Assembly (NCBI RefSeq): GCF_036711975.1
Contig: NC_091972.1
Coordinates: 16,311,001-16,375,000, forward strand
DNA: 64,000 nucleotides
From: Onthophagus taurus
Taxonomy: Eukaryota; Arthropoda; Insecta; Coleoptera; Scarabaeidae
Direction of reading: 5' to 3'
The notes beneath the pieces are model-generated. The model saw only the letters and a list, made by a program, of their open reading frames with translations, ran no database searches and was not told the origin of the DNA. How positions within the stretch are numbered: the stretch's first letter is position 1; each line of letters starts with the position of its first letter. A program made the position numbers and the translations under genes. This document shows positions 33,235-45,200 of the stretch, one piece after another.

Positions 33235-36200
33235 TTATAAAAATTCTTCTAAAATTTCTCTTCTTAAAATTTCCAACACAGCTTTCGGATTATCTTTAGG
33301 TATCTTAAAAAATTAATTCAGAAATTAGTTTAATTTAAAATAGATTTTTTTAATACTTACACTGTGTCCAGCTCTCAAAACTGCATAAAAAGATAACCTA
33401 TCAATTTTTCTAACGAACGCCTCATTGATATTATCGATTGCAAAAGTGGTTTGTTTTTGGTCTTTCCATTCTTGAATTCCCTCCCATTTCAATTTTTTAA
33501 TCCAATCGACGGTTCCGGCTACATTGACTACGTAATCTAATATTCCAGTGAGAACAAGAATTTTAATTTTACTATTATTTAAAAGATACTCAACTAAAAA
33601 AAAACTTTAATTTAACTTTTTAATTTCTTATGAAGTTGAAATCACGTAAACCTTTTTCTGTAACACCTTGAAATAACTCTTTTTCAAAATTTTCGTAACA
33701 ATCCGTGTTAAAAAACGTCCATTTAAGCGCCTTTAATTTCAAATAAGGTTGGACGACGAATTGAAATAGATTATTACAGTTTATTTGGTCCTTGTGTAAA
33801 TCTTATAAAAAAAACTTTAGAGAATAAAAAGAAATACTTAGTAATTGCAAAAATTACTGTCGTTTGTAAGATGAACGGGAAAAGGGTACAAAATGTTGTA
33901 AATATCGAATCCGTCGACGAAATTATTTAGAAAATGTTTCTCCAAGTCATGAGCTATTTGAAATTTTTTCCTTTTTATTGCGGAATTAATTTTTCTTATT
34001 TCGGCTTTGACGGATTTAAATTTATGTTCGTCGAATAATCCCTAAAATGAATTAAAAAATTATAACTTTTTTAAACAAATATCGTGTGTTCAATAAAATA
34101 AAATACTAATCAATTTTGATTCATTTTAGAAATAGAGGAAAAACGTTGTACAGACGCACAGTGGACCACAAGCGGTAAAATGTGAACGAAAATCAAATTT
34201 TCGAAATTTTTTTTTCGTTTTTTTTTACATGTTATATGTACTTTAGGTCCTAATAGACTGAGAGGTGAAAGGAATAAAGTGTTATGTACTTTCTAGTGCT
34301 AACTGTAAACAGTACTACAATTCTTGTGTATTAAATATCATAAAATGCTACAACTTTAGATGAAGAAAATATATTGTGTTCCACTTTTTCAAGACAATGC
34401 GTTGTTGCTATCTTGAACAGTATAGAAAGGTCTTCTTTTGGCACTTTTCTAATTTTTAAAATATTTTTGCAGAAATACGTAATAAGCACTTCTTTTAAAG
34501 CTAATTAACACCTACTTGAAGTTACAACCAAATGTTTTAACATATATATCTCGCAGAAGACGCAAGAAGAACTTTTGTCGCTAGAATATTCTTATTCTTT
34601 GAGATGTGCTCTATATGACATGATAACCACATCTTGCTTTAACTTGCTCCTTTCCAAGATATTAACGATCAAAGATGATCAGTGACTGAGTGTGTTATTT
34701 GACCGTTTTCATATAAAATGCTTATATTCTTTTTCTTAAAAGATAAATCTCGTATATTTGGTGTAAACTTGCATAACAATAATAGAATACCAGACTTAAA
34801 GTTTCAGGCATATCTAACAACCGGAAGTGGTTGTTAGATACAGTGCGGCAAAAAACTGGAACACTTGAAATATCTACTTTTTTTGTAAGTACGAAGGCTT
34901 TCACGGCCGGAGTTAATTGAACTAAAATTAGAACTAAAACTAGAACTAACACTAGAAACTTTCGGGTTTTACCGTGCGTCTTTTAAGAAAAGGTTTGACG
35001 TTTCGGATGCTATGTTGCAACCTTCTTCAGAAACACTTCGAACCAATTTTATTAAATAATATTTAAAAATTTTTTTTTTAATTTTTCGATAATTATCCAA
35101 ACGTAAATGTAAATTCTATATTGCGTTGTAAGTGGGGGTTTGATGGTAGCGGATGTCATTCGACTTATAAACAAAAGTTCATCACAAATGCAGAGGGAAA
35201 AGATGATTCGCTATTTGTGTCTTCCTAGTCCCATTACGATTGGAAGACAATGATAATAATATTGTATTGTGGAAGAACCCCACACCATAATCTATACGGT
35301 TTTGTAGACCGATTAGATTACAATGGGTGCACGAAAATGCCGCTCTTATAAGAACCGAAGAAAAATATATATTTCAAACCAAATAAGCTCCCTTCAGCCA
35401 TATACCTCAAAATGTGTAAGTGTTAACTTTTCTCTTTATTTCACGATGGTGGATGGCAAGGTATAAAGTCTTCGTTTTCTTAAAACTTTATTTGAATTAT
35501 TCATACATGTTGTAAGTCTGTAATTCTTTGATGGGAATTTGAAGGAATCATCTGGAATGGAATGTTATTTATGCAGAGCAAAAATTTCACAGATGAACGG
35601 TAGAGCTAGAAGGTTTTAAGTTTGGTTTGTCTGTTCTCCATGCATACATTCGGTTTTTTGTGTGTCTGCTTCACATTTCATATAGATTAGAAATTAGAAC
35701 TTGGAAGGTGACTAGTTGATACGTAGTTTTAATAAATTATCATCAGAGATTACTGTTATGACAATTTTATAGTAAGCGCGCATGTACTAATCACTTTATA
35801 CTTCATTTAAGGAATTGACGAGGAACTAATACAGCGATTTGGCGTTGTTTTGGCTGCAATAAACAGTGGGTACAATATTAATTACAATGAATTTGATAAA
35901 TATTGTTTCAAAACTGCCGAAAAGTACGTCCATTTTATAGTTGGTACTATATGCCATCCAGCGTTCATAAAATTTTGATACATGGATCTGCAGTTATTAA
36001 AGAAGCTCTACTACCTATTGGAGAGTTGTCGGAAGAAGCGCAAGAAGCTAATAACAAAAAAATTCGAAAATTTAGAGAGAGCCACACAAGGAAATGTAGT
36101 AGACTGGATACGAATGAACATCTATTTAAAAGACTGCTACTCAGCCCCATTTCACCCCCCCAGCTCACATCCATTTATAAGTAATTTTCAACAGCACATT

Positions 36201-39200
36201 TCTAGAAAACATAAAAAGATGAGTATCGAGACTAAAAGATTACTTATAACAGACAATGTAGAAGACCAGGAAGAAGAAAAAGAAGATGAATATGACGAAG
36301 AACAAGAATCAGAACAAGAGCTATATGAGGCAGGATGCAACGAAGATGAAGATGACGAAGAATGGTCTGAAACAGAACAAGAAGAAACACATATTGTTAA
36401 GCAACGTAGATAATTTATAGAGAATTAAAGTCCATTTCTGATAGGCTAAAAAAGCATGGTTCGTTCCATTTAAAATTTTCTACTTTCTCGCCATTGAAAA
36501 TGGAGAAACAATAATTCAATTTTTGACCAGCCTGTATAAGATACTCCGATACAACAAATGACAATCTACTTGACAGCACTTGAAGAATAATCGTACCAAT
36601 TTAGACCTTATTTGAATGAACGTTGGCTGAGATATGGGGTTTTAAAGAGCATGGTGAAATTTACCAAAAAAGTTTAGAACCAAAATAACTCGAAAACAAG
36701 AAACGCTAGGTACCAATAACTTTTATCAAAGTTGACCTATTTTTTACGTACAATCAAATGGTGTAATAAAAACTATAGCATTCCATTTAAAATAACGAAG
36801 TTATGGTCTACTTCGGTAGACCGGAAGTGGCAGCCATCTTGAAAATATTTTAGATTGAAAGTTCCGAATGAACAACCCATGCTACCAAAATTTCAAAATT
36901 GTACGAATAGTGGAACCTGAAAAAGTTCTAACGAACCAGATAAGTGAGACACTCTGTAGTTAAAGATTTATTTATAGAAACCTTACATCGAAGTAAACTA
37001 TATAACCAATTTAGTTTAAACAATTTTGTATTTAGCTATTCTTCACGATTTAATAGCGTTGTATAAAATTTTGTATTTATCCAATTCTAAGGACCTAAAT
37101 TATATGAAAAAAATAGACTGTGGCCTCAAGTAAATTAGTACTTCCGGTTGACATATTTGATCCAAAAGTTCACAAAGTCTTTAGCATATAGTCCTATAGC
37201 CACATACCAAGTTTCAAAAAATTATCTCAACCCAAACTGCGTTAAAATATTTTTGTTCGGGTTTTTTCGAATTTAGACCACTGTGAGACATAACCCGTCA
37301 GTTGATAACTACGACTGTTATCGTTCTTTGCGTAATATATTTGTGCAATCACAAATGCAAAAATGCTAAAAAAAAATATTTTTATTGGAAATTATCTGTG
37401 TCGACACCAACTACATTTTGGAAGACCTTGCGATCTCTTGGCGTCACTGACAGCAAACTCACGCAATCCACTCCGGATCCTAACTTGTTGGCCAGCTATT
37501 TTGCCGAACCGCCGGTAACGCTTGACGCTACTCAGAAGGCTACCTTAATTCAAACCATTTGTGCATCAGAGAATGGGAGCGTGGATGATGCACGTAGTTT
37601 TTCATTGACTATGGTTGACTCGGAGGTTGTTCGTGAGGCTCTCACTCAAACCCGCTCTACGTGCTCTGGTGCTGACTTTATCTGTCTAAAACAGATCTTG
37701 CCAATACTAGATGCTGTTCTGCCTCCGCTGAATCATATTTTTAACTTTTCTTTTGAATCATCCTCTTTTCCATCTATATGGAAACATGCACAGGTTGTTC
37801 CCATTCCCAAATTGAAAACTCCAGTTTTGGCTAGCGACTATCGTCCTATTTCAATACTTTCTCTTTTGTCAAAGGTTCTTGAGCGTATTGTGTATACCCA
37901 GGTTTATGATTTTCTTGAGAAGCATCGATTGATCAGTGACAAACAGTCTGGTTTCCGACGGGGTCGTAGTACTACTACTTCCTTGATCAAGATCACGGGT
38001 GATATAAGACTTGCCTGTGATAATCGTCGTCTCACTATTTTGGTTCTACTTGATTTCATCAAAGCCTTCGACTCTGTCGATTACGATCTTCTTCTTTCTA
38101 TACTTTCATCTATTGCTTTTTCTTCCTCGAGTCTTTCATGGTTTCATTCATATCTTTCGCATCGCACACTGTGTGTCCGTGCCAATTCAACCTTTTCCAA
38201 CCGCTTTGAGCTTTCTTGTGGTGTGCCCCAGGGCAGTGTTCTCGGTCCGTTGCTGTTTTCTATCTTCATTGATAGTGTCACCAAGGTTATTTCTTCAAAT
38301 TTTCATCTTTACGCGGATGACCTGCAGATCTATACCGATACAACAGTTGATGACTTTCCTCAAGCTATTGAGCGAATTAATAATGATTTGCGAGAGTGCT
38401 TGAGTGGTCTAAACTATACGGTTTGAAGCTCAATGCTAATAAGACCCAAGCCATAATATTTGGTACAAATCCTCTACGGGGCAGGGTGGCTACTTTTGCT
38501 AACTCGCAACTTCTACTTGGTGACACCGTCATTAAATTTTCGGATGTAATTAAGAATCTTGGAGTTATGATGGACTCTGCACTCTCTTGGCGCCCCCAGG
38601 TTCAGGCGATTTGTAAGAGGGTTTACTCTTGTTTCCACTCGCTCCGTAAATTTAAGTGTTTTCTTTCACCTTACGTTCGACGCAACCTCTGTTATTCGCT
38701 GATTTTTCCACATCTTGATTATGCGGATACGGTTTGTACTGACCTGTCGATATCTTTGTGTAATAAACTCCAGAGATTACAAAATAATTGCATACGTTTT
38801 ATATTCGATCTTGGGAAATATTGTCATATTACTCCTTACCGCAATAACTTACGTTTGCTTACGTACGTAAGCCGTCGGTCCTTCCGTGTGTTAACAAGTC
38901 TCTATAAGATTATTAAGACTCAGAGTCCACAGTACTTATTTAATAATTTTAAATTCTTATCATCACACGAGCGTCCCACTCGTTCGCAATCGGACTTAAT
39001 TCTTCTATTCCCAATACATCATACGAATTTATACCACAGGTCATTTACGCTGTACGCCATATCCCTCTGGAATGGTCTCCCCATGGATATTTGAAACGCT
39101 CCAACCCTGTCATCTTTCAAGACTTGTCTTACACATTTCCTCTTCTCCCATCAAATTGCGATCTTGTAATATTTTACTTCCTTTTCTTCTTTTCTACTTT

Positions 39201-42200
39201 CTTCCCGATGTTCCTTATTCACCTTCTTTCTTTTCTGCTTTGTTACTCTGTGCATTTCTTACACTTTTCTTCCCTCCTTTTTGTTGTTTGTTTTTTTTTC
39301 TTTTTCGCTTTTGGTTAATTATGCGTGCGTTAATTACTTACTATTCTGTATATCTGGTGGTATCATTGTAATATAGTTTAGACTGGGTCGATTGGAAGAT
39401 ATCGTCTTTGGCGATAAATCGTTCCGTTTGTCAGAATTGAATTTATGATTTGTTTTTTGTTACACTACCGCCGCTAATATAGGATAATTATAATAATGTA
39501 CAATTTTCCTTTGTTCTTTTATGGCAATAAAGTTTGTTTATTATTATTATTTATTATTAATTGTAGAAGATAAATTTAAAAAAAGAAACGAAGTAATCCC
39601 AGAAAATTTAAGCGTAAAGCATCCTCTAACATAACCACTCCAATTCGAGCAAAATGCTGTGCAAAAACATATTAATTCGAGAACGCTAAGGAAGTAAGGT
39701 AACTACAAAAAAGTAACTAATTTCTTTTACAGTTGTTGTTTTGGGGAGCCAAGAAACATTAAAAAAAAAACAAAATTTTCCCCCAACCCTTAGCGCGGCC
39801 TTGGGCTAAGGGAGTCTCCTTGTTTGATTCATTTTTCTGTATTGAAACTTTTAGACTCCATCCCTCTTATTCCTCCTTTTCAGAGGCGGCGCTACCGGGG
39901 GGTGCAAGGGGTGCACTGCACCCGGGCGCCGCCTAAAAGGGGGCGCCGGCGCCTTTTTAATGTTTTCTCCAACAATATCTTATCATTCTTTTGCAGTATT
40001 TAGACCTGTCAGCAGTAATTAGTCTTCAGAAAGCAGTATTTAGTGTTCCAGACGCTGTACTTAGACCTGTCGGCAGTATCTAGTCTTCAGAAAGCAGTAT
40101 TTAGTCTTCTAGAAGCAGTATCTAGTCTTCTGCCAAAGTTATGCATGTTTTCTCCAAAATATTTTATCTTTCTTTTGCAGTATTTAGACCTGTTAGCAGT
40201 ATCTAGTCTTCAGAAAGCAGTATTTAATCTTCCAGAGTAGTATTTAATCTTCTAGAGCAGTATCTAGTATTCAGAAAGCAGTATTTAGTTTTTTAGAAGC
40301 AGTATCTAGTCTTCTGCCAACGTTATGTATGTTTTGTTCTTGATACTGACAGCTACTTCTTTCTGGGTGTCTATCATCATCTTTTTGGGAACCTCTTATT
40401 ATCTAACGGATCTTGTACCACCCGGTACCTCATTTCTGCAGCTGTTACTTTGCTTTTGTGCTTATCCTGCATTGGCAAAGTTTCCGTATTGGTGATTTCC
40501 TGTCCTGTGCAATAACAAGACAAGTCCATTGGTTTCTTGTTCATATTCTTCGCATTCTTTTATTGAACACATAAGTATTGCCATGAAAAATCATGTTTGG
40601 TTTATAATCAATTTTTTGTTTTCTCTGAACAGTAATTTCAGACTTCATGTGGACTTTGAACAATGTAATTCCTGTTTTTTGCTGAAGTCTAGTTTATAAC
40701 TGTTGCAATTTCAGACTTTTTCTTCCAAATTAACCTTCTGACCAGAGTATTCCCGACTATTCCCTTAAGTTTGGTTTTTCACCAGTATAATTCTTAAACT
40801 TTTGCTGAAGTATGGGTTATTATTATTCCAGTCTTTTTTAAGTTTATTTATATTTCTTTGATTATATATATATTAATTAAAATGCATTTTTTAATTTTTC
40901 CCCCGCATTCCTTCCAAAATGCTTTGGGGGGCGCCACTTCGGATTCCGCTCCCTGGTGCTTCATTTGCTAGCGCCGGCACTGTTCCTTTTCCCCGACTGG
41001 AAGGACCAAATGAACGTTTACTTAGGTTCGAAATTAGATTCTAGCAATCATATGTTGTCACGTCACCGGTGTGTTGTGTAGTTCAAAAGACATCTTGGTC
41101 AGTACCATATAAATAGGTTGGTGCACAAGCATGATTCTATACTCCTCAATCTTAATAAGTTAGCATTTCTAACCTGCTTACCATGTTATTAATACGCTAA
41201 TTAATTAGTTTTAAGGCGCAAGTTTCTATTATCTTTAATACCTGAGGATCCTAACTTCGTAAACCGGGGTTAGAGTTTAACGGTGAAACGTCATAGGCAA
41301 CCTCGGTTTTTTTCCATTCTTAACAAAGATATCCTTTGAAGGCAAATGCGATAGAAGAAATCTCAAACACAAGCGAGTTTTGCTTCATTCCATTGAAGTG
41401 AAGATGTATTTTTGCTAGTCGTGAAAAGTTGAAGCCGAGGTGCTTCAATTGAGACCTTCTGATGGTGAAGTTAATGCCTCACAATGTTAGACAAATAACT
41501 ACTTTGTGTCTAGGCTGCTTGTGGCCGAGGTGTTAAAGTTGAGATCTTTAAAGATGAAACACCTCCTCGGTCGCAAGCAACCTCGGCTTATTTTGCTTTC
41601 AACGAAGATAGTCTAGATTTTTGCTAGTCGTAAAAAATCGTAGTCGAGGCATTACAATTGAGCCCTTTGAAGCTAAAACGCCATAAAGTCTCGGTCGCAA
41701 ACGATTTCGGCTTCATTTTATTACAGTTAGCATGTATTTTTGCTGCTCGTAAAAAGAGCAAAAAGTTATGACATTTAAAAGTGATGGGCGATAAATTTGA
41801 TGCCCCACAATGTTGTTAGACCAATAACTATTGTGTATTAAGGCATAAAGAATGTATTTTCGTTGGTCCAACTTAATGATAACTAACTGTGTCGTATTTG
41901 TGAACAAGATGATGTACCAGTGCAACACATTCTGTGTGATTGTCCAGTTTTGTGAGATCTGAAATTAAAAGCTTTCGGAAAAAAATGTCTGAGTATGTCT
42001 TTGGTAATTGTTTAGGCTGGTCTATACATATGCCCAGAGTGAGTGTTAAGGGATTACAAAAAATACGATAAGTTTTGATGTTTATGATACTTGAAAGAAA
42101 TAATCTCGGCCGACTTCGAAGACGTCGGCCGCCTTAAGTGTTGTTCGTGATACTATGGGCTTCTTCCATAATTCAAGCAGAGTAGCCTTGGTCTCACGTG

Positions 42201-45200
42201 TAATATGCTGTTTACTAGATATACAGGGTGATTCATAAGTAATGGGCCAAATTGTAAATGTACGTTCAGGAGGCCAAAATAATAATATTTTCATTAACAA
42301 TAATGGGTCTTAGTCTGCTCCTTACTGAGATACAGGATGTTAAAGCGAAAAAAATAAAATAGATTTTTGTTAATAGATCAGCTACTTTTCTACATAATGA
42401 CTCATAGTTGACTTATAGTTTTTGTAAGGGTAAACAATAATGTGTGAGAGGATTTGAGTTAACTCGTAGATGTCGCCACATGCGCCATATGAATTAGATG
42501 AAATCAGCTACAAATTTTTTATCGCTCATTATTTTACAACATACTTGTTTAATTTGGATAGCCCCATCATTTCTGTAGAAAAAAGCTATACTTCTTTGAT
42601 CTTGAAAATATTAACGATTTTCGAGATATTTAAATTTTACTAATTCACTACACTACATTTCACGGTGGTCGACGTAGCATTAATCTGTTAAAACACAAGC
42701 ATGGCATGGAATGTTGACATTTACCTAACCGTAATTGATAATTGATAACAATATTAAACTGAAACCATAAAAAAATTACGTAATAAAACAATTTATTGTA
42801 CGCCAGTTAATAAAACGAAATACAACATTAGAACAGACTTGAACTAAGACCACTTACGACAACTGTTATCAAAACCTACATGTTAATGTTGTGCGAAGTT
42901 AAATTAAATTTAAGCTTAATTATGAGCTACTGCAAAAGGTTTTTAACATGACCACCACCAGCATTTATACACGCATTTAACCGCTTGGTTAAGGATTGTC
43001 TGACTTTAAAAAATGTAGCAGGATTATTTCGTATTGAATTGGCTGCATCTTGAATTCTATTCCATAACTCGTCTCGTGTATTTATAGTAGGTTCAGCATA
43101 GACCATTGATTTCATGTAACCCCACACATAAAAATCAAGTGGATTAAAATCGGGACTGCGAGGTGGCCACTAAAATTCACTACCACGTCCAATCCAACGG
43201 TGAGGGAATGTTTCATTCAGATGTTCGCGCACAGCACGTGAAAAATGTGGAGGAGCACCGTCTTGCATGAACCACATATTTCTTCTTAGTTGTAATGGAA
43301 GATCTCCCAAGAGGTCGACTAAGTCATTATTTAAAAAAATTAAATATGACTCTCCATTTAAATTAGGAGGTAATTCAACTGGGCCCAGTAATGTATTGCC
43401 TATTACACCGCACCACACATTTATTTTAAACTCGTGCTGGAAATGTCTATCTTTTTTTAAACGAGGGTTTTCGGTTTCCCAGGCATGACTATTTCGCCAA
43501 TTAAAAACTCCGCGTCTGGTAAAGGTTGCTTCATCCGTGAAAAGAATGTTATTTAGGAATGTTGGATTATTATTCAATTTTCCTTTTAGCCACTGACAAA
43601 ATTGAACTCTGATTCGATAATCTGTTGGAAGTAAATTTTGCACAGGTATAAAATGATAGGGATATAAATTTTCCTTGTGTAAAATTCTAGTCACGGATGG
43701 TTGGCTTATTCCAGTTGCTGCAGACAATCGACGAGTGCTTATTTCAGAATTTTGCGCAATTCTTACCAAAATTTCATCTTCTTGCTGCGGAGTGATAATC
43801 TTAGGACGTCCTGTATGATATTTTGGACGAAATGAACCTGTTTCACCCAATCGATTATAAATATTTTGAAATATCTTCCGGTTTGGCTGCCTTCTGTAAG
43901 GGTACATTTCACGATATTTTCTGGATGCTGCTTGCCCAGAAAAACGTTCTTGTGCGTAAACGCATAACATGTCTCTCATTTCTTCGTTTGAAAAGTGATT
44001 ATGTCTCGGCATTTTGATTTATGTTAGGACAAGAATGAATCAGTTTACTTAACAATAAAATGTTTTAAACTATTCATTAAACGTAAAAGCTCATTGACGT
44101 TTCATAATTCATATGGCGCATGTGGCGACATCTACGAGTTAACTCAAATCCTCTCACACATTATTGTTTACCCTTACAAAAACTATAAGTCAACTATGAG
44201 TCATTATGTAGAAAAGTAGCTGATCTATTAACACAAATCTATTTTATTTTTTTCGCTTTAACATCCTGTATCTCAGTAAGGAGCAGACTAAGACCCATTA
44301 TTGTTAATGAAAATATTATTATTTTGGCCTCCTGAACGTACATTTACAATTTGGCCCATTACTTATGAATCACCCTGTATAGTTTTGGTGTTTGTAATAC
44401 TTATAGTCTAGCCAAATTTGAAACTGCAAGAAAAGTCTAGAATTACACTTGCCAAAGTCTTCAATTAACAGCATTTAGTCTTTTGCAAGCAGTATCCAAT
44501 ATTCTTTTAGCAATGTAACTTTCTATTAACAATATCTAGTGTTTTGCACGCAGAACCTCGTCTTCTGCCAACAAAAGAATACGAAACCTATGACGGTTTT
44601 GTGCTATTTTCAGGGTTGCTGTTATTGATCCAAATGCACTTTCACGTTGTCTTGCATACATTCAGTATCGTAGAACATCAATTAAGTACTCCGATAAGAC
44701 ACCATGTATATTGGAATACTGCCAGAAAAATGCCAATCATTTATAGTATCTATCTTGTTTTGCCAAACATGAAATTAATTAAATTAAAAGTCTTTGGGGA
44801 AAAATGTCTGAATATGTTCTTGATAACTGCTTAAACTTGTCTATATACCCAGAGGGAGTATTAAGAGATTACAAAAAGGGAGAAACATTTATGCCAAATA
44901 ATAAATTACAAAATTATAATTATTATTCGAGTTAGATGGGGCGCCATATTAGTGCCATCCAAACATGATACTAAATAGTCGAGATTACATAGAATTTTTG
45001 CCAGAATCTATATTATCAACTAGAGTTGACAACTTACAACCCCTACAACTATGAAACTTTTAACCCCTAAAACTCGGCTCAGGAGCTTTTACCACACGTA
45101 TAAAAAAATACGTAAACCTTATTTTGGTCCATTCTATGGCTGTATATAGAAGAGTATAAGACGAACTTGCTCCTAAAAACCGCTTATACATATATAATTA

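Noticed and set aside
35903..36413. A possible host gene with an acidic tail
   Set aside because: Two overlapping frames each encode half of a known transposon-type block, so it is a frameshifted relic.
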